A DNA stretch of 64,000 nt from Setophaga petechia (taxonomy: Eukaryota > Chordata > Aves > Passeriformes > Parulidae), in the NCBI GenBank assembly GCA_024362935.1, contig JANCRA010000012.1, positions 7,068,001 through 7,132,000 on the forward strand, in the 5' to 3' direction. The notes beneath the pieces are model-generated. The model saw only the letters and a list, made by a program, of their open reading frames with translations, ran no database searches and was not told the origin of the DNA. This document shows positions 27,011 to 44,200 of the stretch, in pieces. A program made the position numbers and the translations under genes. Each line of letters starts with the position of its first letter. Position 1 is the first letter of the stretch.

Positions 27011-29802
27011 TGTGGGAAAGCTGACTGGAGTGTAATTGTAGCAGGGGCTGGTACTGGGTGTACCCCACACACATTTAACAGGTAGGGATCCATAGAAAAC
27101 ATCATTCTCCTTTCTGTATTTATTGGATACTTGCTCAAGCATGTAGATCAGAGCTATCTCAAAGCAAGTATACAATAAGTACTCTTACAAAGAACAGATA
27201 ATAAAGCTTTTTAAAGTACTCCTTTATTAACAGTAACAAAACCTTGATAAAATATGAGGTCTGATTTTTGTGAAGTAATGAGCCTTTTGGATTCCTGTGG
27301 AAATCAATGTCAACTGTTGGTGCTAAACATCTCTAAACATTATACATGTGCTTTCAGACCTGTGTTAAATCCCCATTGACTTCAGACACTCTTTAAATCA
27401 GCATAAAGACTGCAGTATTTAGTCTCCTGACAGTCATTCTTCTTGCAACATTGTCTCTCTATTGCTCTACTTGACTCATTTTATTTTCTTTAAGAATTCA
27501 ATGTATCTTCTCTGCAGAGAGCTCTGATGTAGGGCCCTGCTCCTTACTTTGTAGGTAATAATACAAAATATCTGATTGATACTCCTACAGTCTTGAGAAT
27601 TACTTGCAACTTGGGCAGAAGTAGCACAAGAAATTACAGCTGTTACTGGTAATTAAAAATGTGCTTTCTAAAAATCTTAAATTGAAATTATAGAAAAGAA
27701 CAGAAAAGATTCCTGTAGTATTCTGTAGAGAACTCCCAAGCAATGGGTTAGCACAAGCAAGATAAGAATCAGTCAAAGAGCTCGGACACAGTGCTCTGTT
27801 CTGCTTGTATTTGTTCTAAAGAAATCTGAAAATCTACATGAGCATCATGGGTCTGTGTCAGGGACTGAGTTTGTAGCATTTCTTTCTTTGTCAGTGAGTA
27901 GAAGTCATCTTCAATTTTAACCTACAGTCACAGCCCTCTGTTCACTAGAAAACGGCATGTGTATATCCAATTTTGAAAGATAGCCATTAAATGCAAACCT
28001 TACAGGAGCAGAAATACAAAGTGCAGCAGAGCATGTGGAACTGAGGATGGGGTGTTAGTGCTGTTACTGGATTACCTGGGAGGAAACCTAGGATCTCAGA
28101 ACTGTTTTCTGCACCCCTCCACCACTGGAAGAAAGTAGGCATTTCAGATTAGTTTACCTTATTCTAGGAAATTCTCCTCCTCCTTACTTCAAAGCAAATA
28201 TTACCTCATCATCACATGCTAGACAACATACCAAGGGAAAAATTCTCTTCAGACCAAAATACAACTATCAGTTTTTGCACGAGGCAACATCACCAATGTC
28301 TCACAATGACTCATCATGCTACTGCTTTATACCTGAGGCAGAGCTTGCTACCAGATAATCACAAATATTGTTTGTTTTCTCAGCTATGACTATATAATGA
28401 CACCTGACAGATGAACAAGTTCTTGTATAATACTAGATGGCCATACATAATGAAAGGATGAGGATTTGCAGTTTGCAGAAATTCTCTTTTCCAATAACAG
28501 TCATTTGCTGACACATTGTAATTTGTAAACTATATTTACCAGATCTCACAAGCATTTCAGAGCAGGTGAATCCATTAGAAAGCCTTTTCCTTTTGGTGGA
28601 AACATTCCCTAATTTTTTACCCTTTGTGTTTCAAAGAAAATTAAACAAAAAGCAGGAGCAAATTTCATTTAGTATTTCTTGGTATGCAGGAATAAAGCCA
28701 AGCATTCTTTCTTTTATATAGTAGGAGAAAATGAGGAAAAGGGCACTAATTGGACAGAATGGAGAGAACATTCTTATTTAAGGGGCAGAATTATCAGCAG
28801 GTATCTATTGGTTCTCATTTGCTCTAGCAAGGATTAAAGTAGAACATCAGAAGATTAACAAATATCAGAATTTCAGGTGTCCAAATGATGAGAGCTTGAG
28901 TTTTTTCCTACAAATATTTAATTTGTCACCAAAACGTCCTAAGAACAAAATGCTGATTCTACAAATGTAACTTTTATGGTTGAATAGGAAACTACAAAAA
29001 GGGCATGAGGATATACAGTGGATGCCCCAGAGCTCATCATAGCAAGGACAGCTTTCAAAAAGAAAAAAAAAGTTAAAAAAATCCAAGTGCTGTTTCTAGC
29101 TCTGTATGAGAAGAGGTCCAAAAGGGCAGCTCACAGTCCACCCACGGTTACCCATGCACACTGCTGGCAGCAGCTTGGCTCTGGTCCTACAGACTCAGCA
29201 GCAAGGCCAAAAATGAACAAAAATCTTCCCTGCTTGTCTCTCTCCATGGATATATGAAGCCTGGGGATAGGAGACAGCATCAGGATCCACGTGGGATTCC
29301 TCAGCAGGGCTCCTCTCCCACTGAAGATCTGAGAGACTGTGGTGATTTGTGTCTTTGAATATGTTTTTCCATTTGCTTTCCCTTTAATGATGCTGAAGAA
29401 AGGAGTGTCAGCACAAAGGAAGATGTATCTGTCACTGGCACTGCTCTGGTTTCTGGCAGCACTCAGGCTGCTGCTTGGAACTGGCTGGAAAAATTACTGT
29501 GCTTAGTTTTGTTGATGGTTTTCTGAGGAAGGAAAAAACTGCCAGCACTGATAACTCAGAGCATACAAAGCCATAAAGAAAAAAATGTTCCCGGAGATTT
29601 TTCTCAAAAACCTGAAACTTTCCAAATGTGCTGCTTGAAAGTGCATTCTCTTGCATGGCCATACCCTGCATCCCAGGGACCTCGGTGGCCTGGACCTGGA
29701 GGTGAACACCTAGAAGACTTAGGAATCGTGTGGGAATCAGATGGAGAGTGTCAAGGGAACACAGCTCATAAATTGTGTTCTACCCAGTTTCAGTCTCCAA
29801 AT
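27011..29802. other. AT-rich non-coding DNA
   Basis: No open frame longer than about 80 codons and no recognisable repeat. This is among the least open parts of the window. Confidence 0.6.
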
Positions 29803-29995
29803 GTCACAGAATGGGTGAGGTTGGAGATGCCTCTGGCAAACACCTAGTCCAGTCCATGCTCAGAGCAGGGTCAGCCACTGTGGGTTTCTCAGAGTCTTCT
29901 CCAGCTGGAGATTGAGTATCTCCAAGGATGGAGATCCTACAACCTCTCTCAGCAACCTGCACACAATGCTTGGTCTGCCTCACAGTAAAGAAGTC
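29803..29995 (-). mobile_element. CR1 LINE 3'-end fragment
   Basis: Starts with the reverse-complement CR1 end 'tcacagaatgggtgaggttgg' and retains the 'ctccaaggatggagatccta' module and the 'caacctctctcagcaacctg' module. It is about 190 bases long, diverged and truncated. Confidence 0.82.
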
Positions 29996-33330
<3,335 letters not shown>

Positions 33331-34555
33331 CTGCGAGGCTGTCCCCTCTGCAGCGGCACCATCGAGCGCAGGGCCCTCCACGCCAGCACAGGCAGGCAGC
33401 CATGGTCTGGGTGAATGTCACAGCTATTGTCCACAGCAATCTGCAGCCTGGGGATGGGCACGAGAAGCTGCCCAGAGGAGGAGGAGGCAGCAATCTGGAT
33501 GTCAGCTGATTTCCATCATCTGCTCAGGATGTGGGAAGGATCTGCCGAGGCTGGAAGTGGAGGCCCCTGCTTTTACATCTCATTCAAAGAACTGACCAGC
33601 CATGGTTTATCCAGTCTCCTCTGTGCTTGGCAAACATTCCTGTTTGGCACTGGGAGGGGGGACTGGCAGCAGCCACACAGAGACACCCTCACTGAAGTCT
33701 TCCTGTTTGACTGCTCTCTCACAGTCATCTGATATGGGTACTGAGGAGTCAGCATCCTCTCTTCAGAGCCTGAATCCCTCCTGGTGTGCAGTGCCTCAGC
33801 CCACCCCATGCTGGCAGAAGTGGCATCAACAGCTCCCAGGCACATATTGATTCAACAGCTATCTGTGCTTGTCAGCCTGTTTTAAAGAGCAAGCCTGGCA
33901 GGCAGGCAGATGCCCACGTTGATAGCAAGCACTAATCCTCCTCCTTGCTCCTGATGGATGAACCATGGAGCAGGATGAGGGTGCTGGAGATGCCCACTGC
34001 CTCCCACCTTGTGCTGAGGTGGAGGGATGGACAAGGTGGGATGTTGGAAGTGGGTCTCTATCTTTCCTGGCTGCTGCTTTGCCTGCCTTAGGACTTGCTT
34101 TGGCATGCAAGACATTGCTTATTGTGCTGCTTTTCAGAGACTTTTCCTGCCTTGATGCTGCCTGGGTGTTCCCTTCCACCATAAGTGTGGGCAAGATGGG
34201 GTGGTGCCCATTGGGGTCCCCTCTCCTGTGAGCAATAGGGTGGTGCAGGGCAAACAGCACAGATGTTCTGGGCAGGGACTGAGGATTTGGAAAGGCATCT
34301 AGTGTGGGAGCACAGGTGGTTAGTGCATTTTGAGGGGTGGGAGGAAGCTGGCTCCCCTCAGAGATCATTGCAGGCAGCTCACCTGGCCCTGCCCTCTCTA
34401 ATTCATTCAGCAGTTAGAAAGCAAAAGCAAAATTGGGGGCTGGGTGCATATATAGGGACACTTGCCTGCATCCCAGATATTTAGAAGATTAAATAGTTTT
34501 AAACTACTTCAAATACTCCCCGTATCTTTTCAAAGTCCACAGTAAGGTAAGCAAT

Positions 34556-34561
34556 AATAAA
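34556..34561 (+). terminator. Possible polyadenylation signal downstream of H2B
   Basis: I noticed no canonical AATAAA closer to the H2B stop codon; this one is about 1.2 kb away. It is a candidate only, because the hexamer is common in AT-rich intergenic DNA. Confidence 0.2.
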
Positions 34562-35206
34562 ATCATGATAAAGCCATAGAGGTTAAGGGAGAAATGTCTT
34601 GGTTACAGGTTTATCTTGCCCAGGCTGCTGGATAGCAGAAGGCCCTGTGTAGAACTGGTGTGAAGTTGAAGCTTCCTACTCAAACCACAAAATTAGCCAA
34701 CATTAAAAAAAATCAAAGCCTCTGGTAGGCAGTAACACTCAAATAAAAAAATATTCATGTCTAAAATAACAACAGCTTTCTGCAACTTACTCTGTGAATA
34801 AAAGGAGCAGCAAGGAGATAGGATCCAGAACTAAGTGCAGATTCTCCCTAAGCTTCAGGACCTTGTTTTTAATTAAAATGTAAATTCATATCCCAAAATA
34901 ATAGCCATGCAGTACATTTCTGTCTTTCCCCTGCCTTTATCTCTATCCTGTTTCTTTACACTTTGAGAGTGATTGAGACCTTTGGCAAACTTATTTTGCT
35001 TTTGGAGCTTTAGGACTCTGCAGCTCCAGAAGATTCTCATTGCAGTCATTTTTCCAGCCGGTCTGAGGCATAGCCCTGCTCAGAAGCCTGAGAGCAGCCT
35101 GGGGTCTTGTGTGGTCTCTGTGCAAGAATGAAGGTCAGTTTGTTTGTGGGCTGCTCACACACCCCTGCTTTGGGTGTGAGCATCCCACACTTGGGAGGGG
35201 GCCAGG

Positions 35207-35756
35207 GGACACATCTCCCAGGATCACCTCCCACACTCTGCTCAGTGATAGCACACAGCTGTGTCTCATAGCCTGGTGCCAGCAGCAATCTCTGCTGACA
35301 GCTCTCAGAAAGAACCAAACCAGCTCCCTGGGTGCCAGCACCCACAAGGAGCAGCTCCCAGCTACAGCACCTGTATGCAGTGTCAGTGGCATTGGTAACC
35401 TGGGCCTCTTGGCCAGGACACTGTGCAGGTGACAGCTTAGTACTTCCTTCTGTTTCCAATGAAACAGTCAGCATCAGATACCAAAGATGAACATGTACCT
35501 GCAGTGAGCCCAGAGCCACCATCCATCCTTGACACCTGTGCCCCAAGAAATCCAGGCAGTGGGTGATGCACCAGGGGCGCTGTTGGGAGTGAAGGGCTGG
35601 GTGGCATTGCTGGAGCTTTCTTCTTCTGTCCCTGTGAGCTGCAGTCAGAATTCATCCCTGTGGGGAGCTCTCTTGAAGGCAGGAATTCAGAGTGGAATGA
35701 GCCCTCTCCAGTCCAAGCAGTGTGTTTGAGCCAGGACACATCTCCCAGGATCACCT
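35207..35756. repeat. Pair of identical 23-bp direct repeats 527 bp apart
   Basis: The 23-mer starting 'ggacacatctcccaggatca' occurs at 35,207-35,229 and again at 35,734-35,756, with partial similarity on both sides. It may be the remains of a local duplication or of an unrecognised repeat family. Confidence 0.8.
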
Positions 35757-38700
35757 GGCACAGCCTCTAAATTCTCACTCTCCTGAGCAGAGTCCCACTT
35801 GAGTTTCCACAGGCTGCAAGAAATCAGGAAAATAAAATGAGGTTTTGGCCCTCCAGAGTCTCCTGGGCAGCTCAGGGAGCCAGGAATGAGTCTGGGCACT
35901 CAGATGGGAGCTGCTCACTCCATACTCAGAGTACTGGTCCCATTTCCTTCTGCCACTGTTGGCATTCTCCATTTTTGGAGATTGTTTCAGAGAGGAGAAC
36001 CAGTGATTTAAAGTTACAAAAATACTTGAAGGCTTAAAGAAGATTTTTTTATTGTCTAAAGCCATGTGACTGAGACTGATCATGTCCATGCATTTATAGT
36101 TTAGGTTGTCTTTTTATTCATCATTTGCTCGTCACTGTCCATTTGTGGGTTTTTTTCACTCACTTCTGACAATGTGAAGCACAGGATTGAGGAACTGGTC
36201 CACCTTAAAACAAACCTTTTCTATTTTTTTCCTTTCTTTCAAGCTTTGTTTTAACCCTGTTCTGGTGGCTGCTCTGTTGTGCAGACATTTGTGCCAGCAA
36301 AGGGAAGGGATGATCCAGGAAAGGCAAGGCTGGTATAAGCTAGGACTGACAGAGAGAGCATTTGGGAAGGTAATGTACAGGACACCATCCTCAGCAGTTA
36401 AATGGGAATTAGTTTGCATGTGATAAGCTTGGGCTGAGCCTTAATATTAGAGGCAATAGAAGGTGGTCTAAAAGTTCAAGAACTGATTGTCCTCTGAGTA
36501 ATGTGAGGTGTGACGTACTTCACAGTTTCCTGGTAAGGAGGTTTGCTGCAGAAGATGGATTCTGCACTACAGGATCAGTGCTTTTAGTGGATACATATTT
36601 CCAGCTCTGGAATTGAGAAAATGTTTAAAGCTGAAGGTAATAAATATACCAAGCCCCACTGTCCCTACCTGATCCCCTCTGCAGTCCCAAAAGCATCTCT
36701 GGGCCATGCCTGTGTTTTGCCAATTAAAGTAAATCAAATCAACTACAGATTGAAAGTTGGAAAGGAAGATGAAAAAGGTAATACAGCATTGATACTAACC
36801 TCATATCAACCCCAAGGATATCACTGTATTTGTTATTTGTTATTTGTTTTCATGTACAATTTAAAGAGAAAACAAGCTGCTATAGATCTTCTGATTTTCC
36901 AGCCTGCTTCCCCAGAAGGGCCTAAAGTCCATCTGCCTTTCACAGCAGAGTTCAACCTATGGAGGAGCTGAGTGTCCCCAGCATGGAGGCTTGCTCCTGC
37001 TCAGGACAGACAGGTTTTTAGTCAAGCTTGGGGAAAGCGAGCAAAAACCAGTGTGGAGGATGAGTGCCTGTCCTGGACACAGCTGTGTGCCCCACAAGGG
37101 ACCCTGAAGAGTCCTGCCCAGTAGAGCTGTGTGGCCTGTGCACCCTTCACTCTGGTGAGAGGCAGCCCCAAGTCCTGCCACCCCTGGAGCAGAGTTTGGC
37201 ATGGCCTCTGCATAACCCTGAGCTTCTGTTCCATCAGAGCATTTCCTGAGGGTTTACATCCAGACCATATTGTTTACAGGGAAAAGAAGAATGGGAACTG
37301 AATAATAAAAATCACTTAGTGACAGAATTTGGAGAGTTTCCTGGGACCACCACCTGGGGAGCAATCTTTCATGCTTACTCCATGCATGGTATCTCTTGGG
37401 CTTATGTACACAGAGTTTTTCTGACAATAAGTGTTACATCAAGTATGATCCATGTTAAATTGCTGCTGGGTTATGACTTTAGTGCGAATTACTTGCTTTC
37501 TGTTAAGTGTCTAAATAAAATGTAACTTCCAACCTGTTGGAAGGCAATGGTACCCAGCTATTGGGGTGTCTTTGCTTCTGCCTTATCACTAGTGTTCCCC
37601 AAGCCCTGCATTTCTCCCTCTCCACATTTCCTCCAGGCCTGGGGTGACAGCAGCCACCCTTCCAGCAGAGATGGAGCTCAGATGATCTGACAGAGGATCA
37701 GTCAAAAGCCAGAGGAGCCCCTCACTGAAGGAATATCACTGGCTGCCACTAGAGTCCTCATGGGCGTCGCTCAACCCAAACATCAGTGCAACATATACAT
37801 CTGGTTTTTTCAAGCCCTTCCAATGATCTTGTCCCAGGCAGAGCTGAGCCTGCCATCAGTCCTTGCCACACTCCTGCTTGGGGTGTGCTCTCCCTGGCAC
37901 CCATCATTTACCCCCAAGCAGGAACAATTTGGACTGAACAGTGTAAGATCCTGTGGCTGAAGAAATGTTTCATGCACATTCAGAATTTCTGTTGATCTGA
38001 ATTAACAATTGCTTATGCTAGAAACATCTTTTCTTGGCCTGTGAGAAGTTTATAGGCAACAGCCATGGGATGAGATGTAGCATCTGAAAACCCCAGAAAG
38101 AAAAAAATCATCCCTTTAAAGAATGATTGGTAAATACACTCCAGTGAAACACTTACCTGCTGGACATCAGCATCATAATGCATTCACTGGAGTGGGAAAT
38201 GCATGGGCCATGCTGGACACTGTCTGCTGGAGAAACAAGTTAGGACTTCAGATATGGCAGATAACAGAAATCAGAGCTAAAAGTGTTTCTAGTGTCTCTG
38301 AAGAAATACTAGCTTAACATTATTGGGAAAATCAGTATTTAGAAAAAAAATCTCAGCCTATAACTAGCTCATCTGAAATATTTATTTCCAAGAAAATAAA
38401 TTTTGCTACCTGTACTGATTTGCATTTTCATATTCCTTTCCAGAGACACACCCACAGTGCACTTTCAAAACAGAGCTGACACCAAGGTATCACAAAGACC
38501 AAAACCAGGTTTTAAAAGGTAGAGCACAATTCTATGGTCATGCTTCTCCAGGATGTTGGGAGATAACTTTTTTTTAATTATCCAGTTATTATTTAATCAT
38601 TACTGACTGGTTATTCAAAGTCCATTAAGTGGACTCAGGTGCCAGATGAATGTTGGCAGAACCAAGTACAAGAACTCATGAACATCAAAATAACTGATGA

Positions 38701-39296
38701 GATTATGAGGTTTGAATTAAGAGGAGCAACCCTTCATGCAATTAGTCCACCTGTAGAGCCTTTGCCAATGGCTGCTGAAGATGCTAGAACTGGCTCAAGG
38801 ACAAACTACTGGGAGAAAAAGTCTTTAAGTCTTGCTAAACACATAAACTGTGCTGAAAAATATTATAGGCTGAGAGAGTACAGAAAATAAGAGACTGTGT
38901 GTGTCTGTCCTATTCCCACAGTCTTTCTTACCTGTTCTGTCACAGCCAGAGCTGGAAACAGGATTTTGGGTTGGATGCACCAAAGGGCTGGTCTGTACAC
39001 ACATGAACTGTAAAGAGTTTCAGCAGTTTTCTTAGGTCTATGGGGCTTAGATCTAAGCATGAAAGAAAGTTTTTGACCTCTATTTTCTGTGTGGCTCCTG
39101 CACTTGCTTTGATGGTTATGTGGATTCTGTTACCCTGGATTACATGAAAGATGTAAGAAATGTTTTGTTTCTAAAATAGTTAGGGTTAATAAGCACAGAT
39201 GTTGTGAGAATGAGGAATGGAGTTTCTCCTTTCTCATATAATGGAAAGCTGTTCTCAAAAACATTTCTCATTTTCTCCCTTGAAGCAGTTGATGTC

Positions 39297-39324
<28 letters not shown>
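39297..39324. repeat. A28 homopolymer
   Basis: Twenty-eight consecutive A residues. There is no retrocopy or LINE body attached upstream and no flanking duplication, so it is treated as a simple repeat. Confidence 0.9.
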
Positions 39325-39328
<4 letters not shown>

Positions 39329-40830
39329 CCATTTCCTGCCTTTTAATGTCCGTAATGCTAATTCCATCCCCTGGCAAAAAAAAATCTCTTACAGAAATTC
39401 ATTCAGAAAAAAAATTCCTACAGATTTAACTGTCTTCAAATAAGAATATTCCAGTGGTAACAGAAATGGGGAGGTTGGTGCGAATGAGAAGGGAATGGCA
39501 ATGGTTGGGTGTGAGGCACCAGAAGGGACCAAAGGCAGGAGACTGTAAGTGACTGCTGCAAGATTGACAGATGCTGGTGAGAACTCTCTGAGGAGCTTAC
39601 CAAGATGCCAGCACACACAGTGTGCTGCCGTTTGGATACAGGAAATAAAGGGCAGGGAGTGAATCCTGGTAACTCCCAGGGCTGGAGCAGGATGGACGGT
39701 GTAGCTGCTACCAGGAAAGGTACAAAAGGCACAACCAGAGCCAGCACATGTCACCAATTCAAGAGCAGCACAGGACATGTGATGCAGACATGAGGGCATC
39801 ATCCCTCATGCTCAAAGCAACTGCAAAGTTGGGCACACATATCCTGTGTGCTGGTCAGACAGCTGGGATACATCTCACAAGGCTGCTGCTGCTGTAAAAT
39901 TGCCTTGTCTGCCAATGAGGACACAAAGCCACCCTCCTATAGGGATTTGTGTTCAGTTGGCTACGCTGTGGCTGCTCATCAATCTTTTGGGTACATCCAG
40001 ACTTAGGGCAGGAAAGCACCGCTCCCATTTATGGGCCATTAAACCTCCTCCTAATCAGGTGTGGAAAGCATTCTTTATACAATGTACAGCCCTATTTGCC
40101 AAGACTCAGAAAAATGTCCAGCACAACTTTTCAAATAAACCAAGAGATGTTTCTGACCTAATCTGCCATACGCACTCAACATATTCTGGTGAATACCATG
40201 CCTGCCTCTGAAAAACTCACCCTGGATGGGAGAGCTATGAGTGCAACTGATCCAAGCACCCAGTGTCCAATCTTTGCCTGACACTGCCTGGAAGTAAAAA
40301 ACAAAAAAAGAGTGAACATAAGTGCACCACATTGAATTTCACTAAAGTGAATTTTTTTTTTTTTGGTAGGCTTTTGGTTTGTTTGAATTGCCTTAGTGTT
40401 CAAAGGGTTCAAGGAAGCCTAGTCTTGCACGCACAGGTGGAAACAGGCTATTGAACTGCTCCATCCCAATAAAACCTGCCCTTGCACAAAGCTTTCTGAG
40501 GCATGACTAAGTTATAGCAAAGTGGGAGGCCTACAACAGTGAGGGCTGCTGAGCATGTTGAGAGGAACATGGTTGCTTTGTTGGGAGGTTGCTTTTTTGG
40601 GATGAACATGTATCTCACAACTCAGTTCTCCTGTCATCAAGGTAATAAAAAGTCACATCTGATTACTGACTTCAGAGATGCAGGATCCTCCTATCTCTTT
40701 CACAAACACCCTGCAAATGCTACATCCACTGTACTCACACCAAGTCCACACTGCTCCCATGCTGATTTGCACTCTGGCCCTGGGTTAGAGCCAAACAACT
40801 GCAGCTTGAAGTGGAAAATCCACAGTAGAG

Positions 40831-41220
40831 TGTGACAGTGTTCAGGGTCCCAGGACGAGGGAAGATATGAGAATCTTGACTCCATGTTTCAGAAGAATAA
40901 TTGATTATTTTATTATATATACTATATTAAAAGAAAATGATATATTAAAACTTACTAAAAGAATAGAAGAAAGGATTCATCAGAAGGCTTCAAAGGAAGG
41001 CGAGGGATTGATAACAAAGGCTCGTGACTCTCAGAGAGTCCAAGCCACCTGGCTGTTATTGGCCATTAATTAGAAACAACCAACATGGACCAATCAAAGA
41101 TGCACCTGTTGCATTCCACAGCAGCAGATAATCATTGTTTTTCTTTTCCTCTGAGGCTTCTCAGCTTCTCAGGAGAAAAATCCTGGCAAAGGGATTTTTT
41201 CAGAAAATATCATGGCGACA
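40831..41220 (-). mobile_element. Solo LTR A of an endogenous retrovirus family, TSD GTAGAG
   Basis: A 390-base element with TG...CA ends, flanked by perfect 6-bp direct repeats GTAGAG at 40,825-40,830 and 41,221-41,226. It aligns by eye along its whole length with the three other copies in this window. Orientation is assigned from AATAAA motifs in the AT-rich middle and is tentative. No internal retroviral sequence adjoins it, so it is a recombined solo LTR. A 6-bp duplication suits class II (ERVK-like) integrases. Confidence 0.9.
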
Positions 41221-44200
41221 GTAGAGCAAAAGCATAAAGTCAAAATTCATCCCCCAGTGCCTCTTGCAGCTTGTTTTGTAGTGAAAGGCCCCAGACACCT
41301 CACACTGCAGCTGATCTTGGCTAACAGATGTTGTCTTAGTGGGGTTTGCCAGCAATCACTGGGCGCTGAGCAGGAGCCAGCCTGACCCCCTTTGGCATGG
41401 ATGGTTCAGCACAAAGGAGCCTTTCCAGCCCAGCAGCAGCACCCTGTGCCTCTGCACATCACACCTCTCCCCAGGCTTTAAATGCAAGGGACAAAAGTCC
41501 TTACAAACCCCTGAGTCTGTCAATTCCCTGAACACACGCCTGAAATGCTCTTTGTGGGGGCTGCAGGGCAGGACACTGAGCGCCCCGAGCTGCACAGAGC
41601 TGGGACCAGCAGCTGCAGGGCAGGACGCTGAGCACCCCGAGCTGCACAGAGCTGGGACCAGCAGCTGCAGGGCAGGACACTGAGCACCCCGAGCTGCGCA
41701 GAGCTGGGACCAGCAGAGCCATGCAGAGCCTTGCAGAGCCATGCAACCTGAGCAGGGCCTCCCTGCCCAAGGAAGGGCAACCCAGCAACCAAAAGCTCTG
41801 CCAGGTTTTAAAGGGATTAGACATGCATAGACGGCAAGACGGATTTTCATAACAAAGGACTAAATAGATGCAAGTTTGCAAGCAGCAGTAGCTCTCTGTT
41901 TTATGGGAAAGTTACATTAGATACGAAGAAACCGCAGGAAGAAATCTTATCCCACCCTGCCAGCTGCTGTGGGGCTTGCAGCATCCTCAGAAACAGCCCA
42001 GACCTGCTGCTCCAGGCAAGGAGCCTTACCTAGGTGAAGGCAGAACAGAAGACCATGCCCTAGCTGCCTTATTCATGTAAATGAAGAGTCAGGTCAGACT
42101 GTTCAGAAAGAAATACTCAGATTTCGGAATTTTTTCCCCTATTTTTCTTTTTTTTTTTTTTGGTTTTTGGTTCTTCTGTTTCTTTTGCTTTTGTTTGTTT
42201 TGTTTATAATTTACCATTTTGATAAAATTATTCATGTTTAATTTGGGCTTTAACCTGGCTGAGGGTAACTCTGACAGGCAGCTACACAACTGTCAAAGCC
42301 TAAGCAGGCAACGGCCCTGAAAGTGATGGGGGAAATGTGGAGGCAACCCCAATATCAGCAGCTTTGCTTCTGGGAACAAAGATGCCAAAGCATCTGTGCC
42401 TGCACAGGGCTGAACAACTTTCTGCTGATGTTCTCCCTGTTTGTTTCTATCAAGCTGTCTTAGGAAATGCAAGAGCAGGGAGCCACTGCTTGCTCAATGC
42501 TACAGCACAGGGGAAGAAAAAGCACCCTGATTTCTTCCATCTGGTTGGCTGTGTGGGAAACAAGACTCTTATCTGCTAGCATCAGAGGTGCTGGCTGCAG
42601 CCAGCACCTTCCCAACACATGACCCCTGGCCCTGCCATTACTCCTGTGCCTAACCTGAGGCACACCTTTCTACCCCACTGCTGAGGCTGGGCAGCTTTTT
42701 GGAAAAAAGAAATCAAGTAAAACAAGTGTAGGAAGAAGCAAGCATTTCTGAAGCAAAGGATAACAGAGCAGTACCCCAGAAACTGTTTTTATAACATAAA
42801 TTATTAATGAGGAAGTGTGTGTGACTTGGAGAAGAAATCCATTCCCCAAGGAGTGCCATCTCTTCCAGGTTCCCCACCAAGGGCACTTTTGCTTACTAAT
42901 ATTTTTGGACAAGAGATCAATTTAGGAGGCAGCCAAGGTGAGAACTCCTTGGAAATTAGACACAGTAGTACTATTATTTAAATCTCTCACACATCTCTTT
43001 ACCACAATTCAGTGCCTGCTATGGATAAAAATCCAACCTCTGCTTCTCATTCTAGTTTCAAAACAGGTGCATTAGCTGGGTCTGATGATCCAAGTACTAA
43101 TAGGAGTACTAGCATCTGTTGTTGCTGTTACCAACCTTCATAAAAGGTCTTTTGCCTGTCCTTGAAGGCAGTTTGACAGTGAAACTGTTGCCAGCACTGA
43201 AAATGGTGCCCTCTCCATTTGGTGGTTGTGTCACATTCCTGCATTTGTCAGATGATGACCCAGAAGAGGCAAGAGCCACATCAGACAGACTTCTCTGTTC
43301 CCTGGAGCCAGCCAGGGATAAAGTTTGACTGGGTGCTATAAAATATTTATTGGAAGACATGTGGTTAAGCTGACATCTCTGCCCACTTGTGGGATTTCAT
43401 GGCACAGCACATCAGGCTGCATTTCAGTCTGCAGGGCTGCTCTTCTCCTGTGCTGGATCTCCCTGGCTCTGCCAGTGAGCCCTCACAACTGAGATTTTAG
43501 CTGTGGACTGCACAGTCTAAACCATATTATGTGTGTCTTGCCCAGTTGCTGTGCTCAGTGAGCTCCAGTGAAAGATCCTAGTTGGATTCTCAGTCTATAA
43601 TCAAGTGAGATTTCATTAAGAATTTAAATATTTTTAGCAAGGTGGAAAAAAAATCCTTTTTCATCGTCTAAGATTAAATTCTCCCCTTCAAGTCAGCCAA
43701 CCAAGACACCTCCAGCAGGGTGCTGAGTCACACAGCTGAAGATGGAACCACCTTGTCCTTGCAGCAATGAGTGTGATATATTTGGGTTTTGAGCCCTGAG
43801 CTGAAACAGCACCCTGACATACTGAGGGGAAGAGGCCTTGGACACAGCAAACACTCTCCAGCAGTCCAGCCCAAAGCCTTGAGCCTGAAAGGCAACACAC
43901 ACACACAGATCTCCTTCAGCAGCTCCTGTGCAAGCTGGCTTAAACCTGCTGCTGACAGTCATTGTCATTCTCATAGAGAAATGTAAGCTGTGGGTATGGC
44001 AGAGCAGTATTTGATATAAATCAGTTAATTGAAACTCAGCCAACTTGTGTCAGGGCTAAAATAAACCTGAAAGATTTCATAGCAAACATTTTATTTTTAT
44101 TTTAGAAATGCTAAAAGAATTAAAAAGAGAGAAAGTCTCAACACCAAAGAAAACAGCTTCTCTTCCAGAGACACTGCTCCCAGGCCCAGGACAGGCTGCA

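Larger units (their letters stand above)
33331..40830. other. Non-coding DNA downstream of H2B
   Basis: The first few hundred bases are the likely 3' flank or untranslated region of H2B. The rest has moderate G+C patches, the 23-bp repeat pair and the A28 run, but no exon that I recognise. Confidence 0.55.

Noticed and set aside
33755..33775. Possible histone 3' stem-loop downstream of H2B
   Set aside because: Only the right arm AGAGCC fits; the left arm pairs for about four bases and the loop is wrong. It is also over 400 bases after the stop.
39297..39324. A28 run as the tail of a processed retrocopy
   Set aside because: No gene-like sequence lies upstream and no target duplication was seen.
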